Below, piece by piece: positions 36,050 to 44,078 of a stretch of 59,436 bases of DNA. The notes beneath the pieces were generated by a model that saw nothing but the letters and a program-made list of their open reading frames with translations, was not told the origin of the DNA and did not search any database. The stretch spans positions 1 to 59,436 of the forward strand of contig CAJTOK010000018.1 in the NCBI GenBank assembly GCA_910577825.1. The letters are read 5' to 3'. Origin of the DNA: an uncultured Lachnospiraceae bacterium. Lineage in GTDB: Bacteria > Bacillota > Clostridia > Lachnospirales > Lachnospiraceae. Each line of letters begins with the position of its first letter. Positions within the stretch are counted from its first letter, which is position 1. A program made the translations under genes and the position numbers.

Positions 36050-36439
36050 ATGGCGGCAAAATATAGCAATACGAATGCAGCAAACTTTTATAAGCAAAAT
36101 TCTATAAACACAGCATCACCTGCAAGGCTTACACTTATGCTTTATGACGGTGCTGTAAAATTTTGTAATATTGCACTTGAAGGCATAGAAGAAAATGATA
36201 TTTCAAAAGCAAATACCAATATAATAAAGGCAGAAAAAATTATAGTAGAACTGCGTTCCACACTTGATATGAAATATCCAGTAGCAAATGAATTTGACAG
36301 AGTATATGACTATATATACAGAAGGCTTGTAGAAGCTAATATGAGAAAAGATAAAGATATATTAAATGAAGCCCTTAAGCATATTAAAACCATGCGTGAT
36401 ACATGGAAAGAAGTAATGAGAATTAACAATGTAAGCTGA
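36050..36439 (+). CDS. fliS: Flagellin chaperone FliS
   Basis: A 129-aa four-helix chaperone that binds the flagellin C-terminus and prevents early polymerisation. It contains NFYKQNSINTASPARLTLML near residues 11-30 and YDGAVKFCNIA, the conserved FliS block, with helices following. The ATG has GGAGG. It is followed 35 bp later by the FliT-like gene. Confidence 0.94.
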   Translation: MAAKYSNTNAANFYKQNSINTASPARLTLMLYDGAVKFCNIALEGIEENDISKANTNIIKAEKIIVELRSTLDMKYPVANEFDRVYDYIYRRLVEANMRKDKDILNEALKHIKTMRDTWKEVMRINNVS

Positions 36440-36474
36440 CAATATAACATCCAGAATAAAGAAGGGGTAAACAT

Positions 36475-36960
36475 ATGGATAATATTAATACATATATATC
36501 AGTATTACATAGTTCACTCCGTAAAAAGCTTGAACTAATAAAAGAACTTTTAGAACTTACAAAAGAACAAAACAAGATACTAAGCAAAGAAGAAGTAGAT
36601 GCAGACAGTTTTGAAAGAATAGTAAGTGAAAAAGAAGTAAAAATTAATGAAGTGCTTAATATAGACAAAGGATTCCAGTCACTTTTTGACAGAATAAGCA
36701 GTGTTGTAAAAGGAAATCCCGGTCCATACAGACAGCAGATACTTGAAATGCAAAATTATATCAGGACAATTACTGACATAGGTGTTGAAATAGAAAACCT
36801 TGAATATAAAAATAAAGAAAAATTTAAAAACTTTCTTTCATCAAAGAGAAACAGCATAAAGGAATTTAAAGTTAGCAATAAGACAGCAGTGTCATATTAT
36901 AAAAATATGTCTAACCAGCACAGGGAATGGCAGTCATATTTTGTGGACAGCCGTAAGTGA
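36475..36960 (+). CDS. FliT/FlgN-like flagellar chaperone
   Basis: A 161-aa, nearly all-helical charged protein downstream of fliS, in the position where many Clostridia place fliT. It has long amphipathic helices (for example LRKKLELIKELLELTKEQN near residue 14 and EFKVSNKTAVSYYKNM near residue 130). By place it is the export chaperone of FliD or another late substrate. Primary sequence is weakly conserved in this family, so the name rests on context and fold. Confidence 0.7.
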   Translation: MDNINTYISVLHSSLRKKLELIKELLELTKEQNKILSKEEVDADSFERIVSEKEVKINEVLNIDKGFQSLFDRISSVVKGNPGPYRQQILEMQNYIRTITDIGVEIENLEYKNKEKFKNFLSSKRNSIKEFKVSNKTAVSYYKNMSNQHREWQSYFVDSRK

Positions 36961-37013
36961 TTTTAGAACTAGCGTGCCAGAAAATGTAATAATACAATAT
37001 TTTACCAAAAATT

Positions 37014-37040
37014 AAAAACGCCAGCCAGACTGGCGTTTTT
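37014..37040 (+). terminator. Rho-independent terminator before fliC
   Basis: An 11-bp stem (AAAAACGCCAG / CTGGCGTTTTT) with a 5-nt loop and T5 closes the flgM-to-fliT transcript and insulates fliC. Confidence 0.9.
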
Positions 37041-37169
37041 ATCTTTCAGTCAGGTATTTATAATAAAACAGGGTTTAATTCCTATTAAGGAGCAAAAACG
37101 AAAAATAGAAAGACCAGCCTGCATATTGCAGACTAAAAAAATAATTTTTAAAAATTTTAAAAAATCTGC

Positions 37170-37196
37170 TAAAGTTTTTTAAAAGCTGCCCGATAT
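37170..37196 (+). promoter_or_regulatory. Sigma-28 (SigD) promoter of fliC
   Basis: TAAA at 37170-37173, 15 nt, then CCCGATAT at 37189-37196 is an almost perfect sigma-28 promoter. It gives a leader of about 135 nt before the fliC start. Confidence 0.92.
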
Positions 37197-37299
37197 ATAT
37201 AACAGGTAAAGGAATTATACCAGGTTCTTAGTAAGAACAGTTACTCCGGTTGATGTGTACGGGCTGATACTATGGAGTAGAAAGCAGTAATTTATTACT

Positions 37300-37332
37300 A
37301 ATCTCATGGATGAGATTATAGTTTCAAGGAGG
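37300..37332 (+). promoter_or_regulatory. CsrA target in the fliC leader
   Basis: AATCTCA-TGGA-TGAGATT (37300-37317) is a 7-bp perfect stem with GGA in the loop, the form CsrA prefers. A second GGA lies in the ribosome site AAGGAGGA (37326-37333), 8 nt downstream of the stem. Two such sites allow one CsrA dimer to bridge and block translation, as known for Bacillus hag. Confidence 0.75.
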
Positions 37333-37340
37333 AATTGAAT

Positions 37341-38192
37341 ATGATAGTACAGCATAATATGACAGCGTTAAACGCTAACAGACAGTTGGGCATTACAAAC
37401 TCAACTCTTGCAAAAAGGACAGAGAAATTATCTTCAGGTTACAGGGTAAACCGTGCAGCAGATGATGCAGCAGGTCTTTCTATCAGCGAAAAGATGAGAG
37501 GACAGATTAGAGGTCTTAACCAGGCTTCACGTAATGCACAGGATGGTATTTCACTTATCCAGACAGCTGAAGGTGCTATGAATGAGATCCATTCAGTACT
37601 TCAGAGAATGAGAGAACTGACAGTACAGGCTTCTAACGATACATACGTTACAGCTGACCGTCTTGCAATTGCAAAAGAAGTAAGGGCTCTTACATCGGAA
37701 GTTACACGTATTGCAACACAGACAGAGTTCAACAAGATGAAGCTTCTTTCAGGTACTTTTAAAGGTAAAGTGCTTCAGGTTGGTGCTAACACAAGCCAGC
37801 TTATTAAGTTTAGTATTGCAAAGATGACAGCAGGTTCTTTAGGTGTTTCATCAGTACAGGTAGCTGCTAAACTGGAAGATTGGGCAACTGGTGGTGCAAC
37901 TGGTGGTGGATCAGCAATTACAGGACTTATCTCAATTGTAAACCGTGCTATTTCACAGGTTTCAGTACAGAGGTCTGCACTTGGTGCTTTACAGAACAGA
38001 TTAGACCATACTGTTGCTAATGCTGATAATATGGCTGAGAACTTACAGTCATCAGAGAGCAAAATCCGTGACGCTAACCTTGCTGATGAGATGGTTTCTT
38101 ACTCATCTTCATCAATTTTACAGCAGGCTGGCCAGTCTATGCTTGCTCAGGCAAACCAGGCTACACAGGGTATACTCTCATTACTTGGTTAA
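37341..38192 (+). CDS. fliC: Flagellin
   Basis: A 283-aa filament subunit. The N-terminal D0/D1 region begins MIVQHNMTALNANRQLG and holds LSSGYRVNRAADDAAGLSIS near residues 30-49; the C-terminus has NLADEMVSYSSSSILQQAGQ and ends ATQGILSLLG. The variable centre is nearly absent (about residues 160-200), giving a minimal flagellin. The ATG at 37341 is preceded by AAGGAGG; an in-frame TTG six bases upstream overlaps spacing and is unlikely. It is the probable substrate of the glycosylation genes that follow. Confidence 0.96.
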   Translation: MIVQHNMTALNANRQLGITNSTLAKRTEKLSSGYRVNRAADDAAGLSISEKMRGQIRGLNQASRNAQDGISLIQTAEGAMNEIHSVLQRMRELTVQASNDTYVTADRLAIAKEVRALTSEVTRIATQTEFNKMKLLSGTFKGKVLQVGANTSQLIKFSIAKMTAGSLGVSSVQVAAKLEDWATGGATGGGSAITGLISIVNRAISQVSVQRSALGALQNRLDHTVANADNMAENLQSSESKIRDANLADEMVSYSSSSILQQAGQSMLAQANQATQGILSLLG

Positions 38193-38218
38193 TTATAAGT
38201 TTGTTAGTATGTCGGATG

Positions 38219-38245
38219 GAGCTGGCCGAAAGGCCAGCTCTTTTT
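38219..38245 (+). terminator. Terminator after fliC
   Basis: A 9-bp GC-rich stem (GAGCTGGCC / GGCCAGCTC) closed by a GAAA tetraloop is followed by T5. It is a strong terminator that gives high fliC expression relative to downstream genes. Confidence 0.92.
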
Positions 38246-38273
38246 AATTGTATGTATTTAAAGGAGGCAGTAT

Positions 38274-38588
38274 ATGAGCAAGCAGAAAGAAATCGTTGAG
38301 AAATCAGTTAAAGAAGTAGAAGATGTAGTTGAGCTTTTCTACCAGCAGAAATTACAAGAAGCATTAGCTAAGTTTGAGGTTGTAATTGGTGGTATGATGA
38401 CAGCAATAGATGCACTTTTTACATTCAGGGCAGAACACGAAGAATTTAACCTGGATGAAGTAAAGATTACCAGTACACTGAAAGATGCAATGGGAGCTTT
38501 ACAGGATGGAGATATGGTGTTACTTGCCGATATATTACAATATGATTATTTAGAATATATGCATGAACTTTTAGATAACATGGAATAG
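38274..38588 (+). CDS. Small acidic helical protein of unknown function
   Basis: A 104-aa soluble protein, acidic and almost fully helical, for example KSVKEVEDVVELFYQQKLQEALAKF (split over residues 10-34) and LLADILQYDYLEYMHELLD at the end. No known family is recognised. It lies between fliC and the Maf gene, 6 bp before the latter, which suggests a joint role such as a chaperone or adaptor in flagellin modification. The ATG follows AAAGGAGG. Confidence 0.7.
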   Translation: MSKQKEIVEKSVKEVEDVVELFYQQKLQEALAKFEVVIGGMMTAIDALFTFRAEHEEFNLDEVKITSTLKDAMGALQDGDMVLLADILQYDYLEYMHELLDNME

Positions 38589-38614
38589 AAAAAATGTTAA
38601 AGGAGGTTTCCAGG

Positions 38615-40444
38615 TTGGACTATTTAGAACAGAATATGTCTGTAATGAAAAAAGTAAGGCCAGGTTTATATAAAAAACTAGAAGAGATATTTGACAATAA
38701 TATATATTCATATGATAATATAGAAGAAACAGATACAAGAGATGGCAATAAAGCACTTATAATAAAAAAGGATAAAAATAAATACAGGCTGAATAGTTTA
38801 TATAAACCCTTAAAGGAAGCTGAAAAATGGGCAGACCAGTATGAATTCCATAATATTGGTATTTCAGTTATAATGTTTGGTATGGGTAATGGTCTGTTTG
38901 TAAATGAAATGTTAAAAAGATTGCAAATGGATGCAAAAGTATATCTTTATGAACCAGATATATCTGTATTTTTATATGTTTTAAATCATATTGACATATC
39001 AGATATTTTAAAAGATAATCGTATTTATCTGGTTATAAATAATATAAATGAAAAGGAATTGGATATTATATTAAAGAATGATACAGACTGGATAGCGATG
39101 CATACCCAGATAATATGTAATCATCCTGTTTATGACAAAGCATATTTTGATGAATTTGAAGGATTTTACAGGATAATATATTCTGCAAACAAAATGGCAA
39201 AAGTAAATATGGATACTGAAAAATATCTGTCAGGAACTCTTGTGGATAATGTAATTAAAAATTTGAAATATATAAAAGAAAGTAATTATATTTCAGAATT
39301 TACTGCAAAAATTCCAACAGAAATTCCTGTAATTATTGTATCAGCAGGACCATCACTTGATAAAAATATAGATGAATTAAAAAGAGCTGAGGGAAAAGCA
39401 TTTATTCTGGCAACAGATACTTCTGTTAAATATCTTCTGGCACATGATATTAAATTCGATGCCATGATGACGATTGATGCTAAGAAGGGGGCATGGCATC
39501 TTAAAGATGAAAGGTGCCATAATATTCCATTATTCTGTGTCCTTGAGGCAAAGAACATAATGATGGAAAGGCATAAGGGAAGAAAGATATGGATAAGAGG
39601 CTCTGTATATATGTATGAACTTTATAGTAAATTTAACCGAGTATTTCCTGGATATAGTAGTGGTGGTTCTGTTGCCACATCAGCATTTGCAGCATGTGTT
39701 TCTATGAATTTTAAAAATATAATACTTATAGGGCAGGACCTGGCATATGATGGGGAATCAACACATGCAGGCGGACTTGTAAGGAATAAGCCAGGTGATG
39801 AAACTGAAAGGGAGCTTGTTGAAAGCATAGATGGACAAAAAATCTGGTCACGTTATGACTGGCTTATATATCTTGAATGGTTTGAACGTACTATAAGAGA
39901 AAATAAAAGTTTAAATGTAATAGATGCAACAGAAGGCGGGGCACTTATTCATGGAACCAAGGTTATGAAACTTTCTGAAGCAATTGATGAATATTGTAAA
40001 GAGGATTTTTCATTTAGCAGATTGTTAGAAGAGATGCCATATACATTTTCAGATGATGAATATATAGAAGTCAAAAGTAAAATGCTGCATCTTAGTAAAG
40101 AATTTACCAGCATTAAACAGAAATCAAAAGAAGGCATTGAAGTGGCAGAAAAACTTTTAAAAATTGTTAATAATGAAAAAAATAATGCAGTGGGTGAAGC
40201 AAAAAACTTGAAAAAAATTGATAAAATTAATAAATTTCTTGCCAGGCAGGATGCGTATAATATTTTAGATGTATATATAATGACTTCTGTTGCAAAAGAT
40301 ATACAGACAGTAAATAATTTATCCGAAGATGAGGATGAAAATATGAAGAAAACTTTGGAGATTTCAACTGTTATATATAAAGCGCTTATTAAAGCCGTCG
40401 ATAAGCTGGCACCAGTACTTGAAGAATCATTAGGACAACTATAA
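38615..40444 (+). CDS. Maf-family flagellin glycosyltransferase (DUF115/MptE-like)
   Basis: A 609-aa motility-associated factor thought to transfer nonulosonic acids to flagellin serine/threonine in the cytoplasm. The MptE-like core has IVSAGPSLDKN near residue 243, SSGGSVATSAFA near residue 345 and GQDLAYDGESTHAGG near residue 370. The N-terminal region has the MFGMGNG and YLYEPDISVF motifs seen in Maf proteins. The TTG at 38615 is preferred because AGGAGG lies 8 nt upstream; an ATG at 38594 lies before that site. It precedes the Maf-GT fusion by 20 bp. Confidence 0.88.
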   Translation: MDYLEQNMSVMKKVRPGLYKKLEEIFDNNIYSYDNIEETDTRDGNKALIIKKDKNKYRLNSLYKPLKEAEKWADQYEFHNIGISVIMFGMGNGLFVNEMLKRLQMDAKVYLYEPDISVFLYVLNHIDISDILKDNRIYLVINNINEKELDIILKNDTDWIAMHTQIICNHPVYDKAYFDEFEGFYRIIYSANKMAKVNMDTEKYLSGTLVDNVIKNLKYIKESNYISEFTAKIPTEIPVIIVSAGPSLDKNIDELKRAEGKAFILATDTSVKYLLAHDIKFDAMMTIDAKKGAWHLKDERCHNIPLFCVLEAKNIMMERHKGRKIWIRGSVYMYELYSKFNRVFPGYSSGGSVATSAFAACVSMNFKNIILIGQDLAYDGESTHAGGLVRNKPGDETERELVESIDGQKIWSRYDWLIYLEWFERTIRENKSLNVIDATEGGALIHGTKVMKLSEAIDEYCKEDFSFSRLLEEMPYTFSDDEYIEVKSKMLHLSKEFTSIKQKSKEGIEVAEKLLKIVNNEKNNAVGEAKNLKKIDKINKFLARQDAYNILDVYIMTSVAKDIQTVNNLSEDEDENMKKTLEISTVIYKALIKAVDKLAPVLEESLGQL

Positions 40445-40464
40445 ATTAGATATATGGAGATATT

Positions 40465-43400
40465 ATGAATAGATTATTAGAAGAAGTTAAAAAAATGGTA
40501 CATCTTGTAACACAGGCAGTATATTTTTATAGAAAGCAGAATTATATTAAAGGGAATATTTATACTGTCGGGCTTATTAAACATGGTGATAGTTTTTTTA
40601 ATTATGCAGAAGAAACAGGGTTTAATGAAAGTATAGAACTTTTGCTTCCAGTCTGGAAGGAATTGCTGGATGCTTCTGAAAATAGTAATGAAACTTATCT
40701 TGCTGATATATATGAAAACCAGCTTATTCCTGCCCTTTTTGAAATCCAGGCTTTTATTATTGGTGAACTGGGTGGAGAACCATTAGTTTATTGGGAAAAT
40801 AATATGGAAATTCTTAAGAATACAGATAACAAGCTTTATAAAATTCTTAAAGAAGCCAGGGAAAATGAAAAAAGAAAATATATACTTAGCTGGTCATGTA
40901 CAGGTGATTCTATTTTATCTGTAGAAACAGAACAATATGGACAAGTGCCGCTTTCTTCTTCTGTAAACCCATGGCAGGAGGCAATATTATATGCTGGTGT
41001 AGACAACAGTCAGACAGGCAGATGTATAATAATAGGCCTTGGAATGGGATATCATGTAAATTATATAGTGTCTTCATCATATTTTAAAGAAATAATAATT
41101 CTTGAAAGTGATTTGGAACAGCTTAGAATATGTATGATGTATACTGATATGAAAGCTATTCTTTCTGGCAAAAAGGTAAAAATAGTATTATGCAGACAGG
41201 CAGAAGATTATGCAAAATGGTTTAAAGAAGATTCAAAAGATAACAGTACAATATATAAAATATGGTATCCATCAGTTAAAACTATAGAAGATGATGCAAT
41301 ACGTGAATTACTAGAAAATTACTGGGTAAATACTACTTCTTCAGAAAACCTTGGCAATGTAATGCTTAATAATTTTGAAGATAACCAGAAACTGGATGAC
41401 GAACCAGTAGATAATATTAAAGATAAATTTAAAAATAAAGATATAGTAATTGTAGCTGCAGGCCCTTCATTAGATAACAGCCTTGATTATTTACGCAAAT
41501 TTTTAAACAGGAAAGATGTTGTAATTATATGTGTAGGAAAAGCAGCTAAAAAACTTATATCTGAAAATATCATACCTGGTTATATTGTGGTTATTGACGC
41601 AAAAAAAGGCACAAGATGGCAGACTAAGGGGATAGAAAACTGTGGTGTACCATTAATATACCTTTCTACAGCAGCGCATAGCTTAGTTTCAGAATATAAT
41701 GGAAAAAGATATATAGCATACCAGGAGGGTATTGAACCTTCAAAAGAATATGCAGAAAAAAATAATCTGGTGTTATACCAAAGTGGCGGCTCAGTTGCAA
41801 CGTTTGTTATAGATATGGCAATACGTATGGAATGTGCTCATGTAATCTGCGTTGGTCTTGATATGGGCTATATTGGGGATAATACACATGCAGGTGGCAT
41901 AGGCAGAAAAATTCAAAATAAAAAAAGCCTGCGTAAAGTAGAATCTGTAACTGGAAGAGAGATTTATACAAGCAAAACGCTTGATATATATAGAAGATGG
42001 ATTGAAAGAAGAATAGAAAATGTTAAGGATACAGCATTTATAAATGCGTCTGGTGGTGCAAGAATACATGGAATGGAAGAAAAAAGTTTAAAGGAGATAA
42101 CGGAGGGGTATTGCAGCCAGATAATATATTGTTATGTCCAGGAGCAAAAGGATAGATTAAATGAGTTTGTAGAAAATCATAATAATGATAGTCTTATTCA
42201 TATATATTTTTCTGTTATTGAAGAATGTGAAGGAAAACTTTTATATGCTCTTTGTGATATAGCAAACAAATGTATAAGCCAAGATAAAATGCTTTGGTTT
42301 GTAACAGATATAAAAGAATTATATGATATTATAAAACAGCTATATTCCGCCCTGTTTGAAAAGATAATATATATTGAACAAAATAATGATAAAGAATTTA
42401 ATAGCGGTCTTGAAATTGGTAAACTGGTTAGTTATTTTTTAAGTTTACAAGAAAAATTTCCTTATTATATGCTTATGAAAAAGCTGTGTACTTTAAAAAA
42501 CAGTAAAGATATAAATGATTTTACAAAATTTTTATATCAACTAAGCAATGCTGGCATAGAGAATAACAATAAATTAACTAATTTATGGATTTGCTTATGT
42601 GAACTTCTGGCATATGAATTTAGAAATAATGATTTTAATAAAAAATGTTCTTATTATAATTTAACTGTTTATTCTATTCTTATGAGTATTACTGGCAGTG
42701 CAAATTATACTAATTTATATTTAAATGAAATACTTGCGGATGTTAATATAAATATTGAAAATTTATATTTTGTATGGCAGCAGTTTAAACGTATTTCTAT
42801 TAGGAAAGGTGCTGCGCTTAATAAAAAATCACATGAATTATGTAATTCAATATATGAAAAGTGCTATTATGGTTTTGTGCAAACGCATAATAAAGACTTG
42901 AAAAAAATGCCATTGGAAGAAAGAAATAAAAATGTAGTAATTTTATTAACACCCCAGTTTTTAGACGGAACACATGCACCAACAAGAAGTGTTATGGAAA
43001 GAGCAAAAGTATTAAAGGAATTAGGGAAGACGGTTATTATTATAAATACAACTGAACAATATCTTAAAGAAGGATATATTCCTCTTTACAGAGCACATGA
43101 GGGAACTGTTTTAGACCAATATAATGAAATAAAGGAAATTAATATTGATGGTGAAATAATACCTTTTTTACAAATACCATCTGATTTACCAATAACTTAT
43201 AGAATACAGGTGCTTGTCCATATTATTAATAAAATAAAACCTTATTATATATTATCAATTGGAAACGGAAGCATATTAGCTGATTTATGTGGAAATATTG
43301 TACCATGTGCATCAATGGCTCTTGCCTTTTCAACTATTCCAAAAACTAAAAACAAAATGAAACTATTGGGCAGAAAACTTAGTGAAGAGGAAAAGGAGCT

Positions 43401-44016
43401 TTATGTAGATGATGATATTATAGAAAGCAGGTTTACTTTTGAATTAGAAGCACAAAAAAAGAGATTTTCACGTAAAGAAATGAGATTGCCAGAGGATAGA
43501 TTTATTCTTGTTGTAGTTGGAATACGTCTTGAATTTGAAATTAATGATGCTTTTATGTCTATATTATCAGATGTATGCCGCCAAGGCTGTTATGTTGTAT
43601 TTGCAGGCATTATAGATAATTATAATAAACTAATGGAAGAATATCCTGTAGTATCAAGTAATTCATCATTTATAGGTTATTGTGATGATATACTTGCACT
43701 TATGGAAATCTGTGATTTATATGTAAATCCAGACAGGCTTGGCGGAGGTTTTTCAATAATAGAGGCTTTTTCTAAGGGAGTGCCAGGGGTTTATTTAAAA
43801 TCAGGAGATGTATATACAGCAGGCGGGGAAGATTTTGCTGTTAATGATTTTGACGGAATGGTGGAGCAGATTTTGAAGTATAAAGATGATAAGGATTATT
43901 ATAACAAAATGTCAGAAATTGCAAAGAAGAGGGCAAAACTTATGACATCTTCAGTGGAAGCGATAGCAGATATTGACAGGCAGATTTGCCAAAGAATAGA
44001 AGAAAAATACTGGTAA
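40465..44016 (+). CDS. Maf-glycosyltransferase fusion protein
   Basis: An 1183-aa protein with two parts. Residues 1 to about 545 are a second Maf/DUF115 unit (IVAAGPSLDNS near residue 330, QSGGSVATFVI near 438, GLDMGYIGDNTHAGG near 466). Residues about 545-1183 form a module with a GT-B-like C-terminal domain: THAPTRSVMERAKVLKELGK near 837, then YVNPDRLGGGFSIIEAF near 1090, the glycine-rich E-x-x-E region of GT4-type enzymes. The second part recurs as two separate genes downstream. One chain could link chain initiation on flagellin with sugar extension. The exact sugars are unknown. Confidence 0.82.
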   Translation: MNRLLEEVKKMVHLVTQAVYFYRKQNYIKGNIYTVGLIKHGDSFFNYAEETGFNESIELLLPVWKELLDASENSNETYLADIYENQLIPALFEIQAFIIGELGGEPLVYWENNMEILKNTDNKLYKILKEARENEKRKYILSWSCTGDSILSVETEQYGQVPLSSSVNPWQEAILYAGVDNSQTGRCIIIGLGMGYHVNYIVSSSYFKEIIILESDLEQLRICMMYTDMKAILSGKKVKIVLCRQAEDYAKWFKEDSKDNSTIYKIWYPSVKTIEDDAIRELLENYWVNTTSSENLGNVMLNNFEDNQKLDDEPVDNIKDKFKNKDIVIVAAGPSLDNSLDYLRKFLNRKDVVIICVGKAAKKLISENIIPGYIVVIDAKKGTRWQTKGIENCGVPLIYLSTAAHSLVSEYNGKRYIAYQEGIEPSKEYAEKNNLVLYQSGGSVATFVIDMAIRMECAHVICVGLDMGYIGDNTHAGGIGRKIQNKKSLRKVESVTGREIYTSKTLDIYRRWIERRIENVKDTAFINASGGARIHGMEEKSLKEITEGYCSQIIYCYVQEQKDRLNEFVENHNNDSLIHIYFSVIEECEGKLLYALCDIANKCISQDKMLWFVTDIKELYDIIKQLYSALFEKIIYIEQNNDKEFNSGLEIGKLVSYFLSLQEKFPYYMLMKKLCTLKNSKDINDFTKFLYQLSNAGIENNNKLTNLWICLCELLAYEFRNNDFNKKCSYYNLTVYSILMSITGSANYTNLYLNEILADVNINIENLYFVWQQFKRISIRKGAALNKKSHELCNSIYEKCYYGFVQTHNKDLKKMPLEERNKNVVILLTPQFLDGTHAPTRSVMERAKVLKELGKTVIIINTTEQYLKEGYIPLYRAHEGTVLDQYNEIKEINIDGEIIPFLQIPSDLPITYRIQVLVHIINKIKPYYILSIGNGSILADLCGNIVPCASMALAFSTIPKTKNKMKLLGRKLSEEEKELYVDDDIIESRFTFELEAQKKRFSRKEMRLPEDRFILVVVGIRLEFEINDAFMSILSDVCRQGCYVVFAGIIDNYNKLMEEYPVVSSNSSFIGYCDDILALMEICDLYVNPDRLGGGFSIIEAFSKGVPGVYLKSGDVYTAGGEDFAVNDFDGMVEQILKYKDDKDYYNKMSEIAKKRAKLMTSSVEAIADIDRQICQRIEEKYW

Positions 44017-44078
44017 AAAATAAATATAAAATTTATAAGTATAATATGGGTGGAATTTCCAGAATGGAGGAAAATAAT

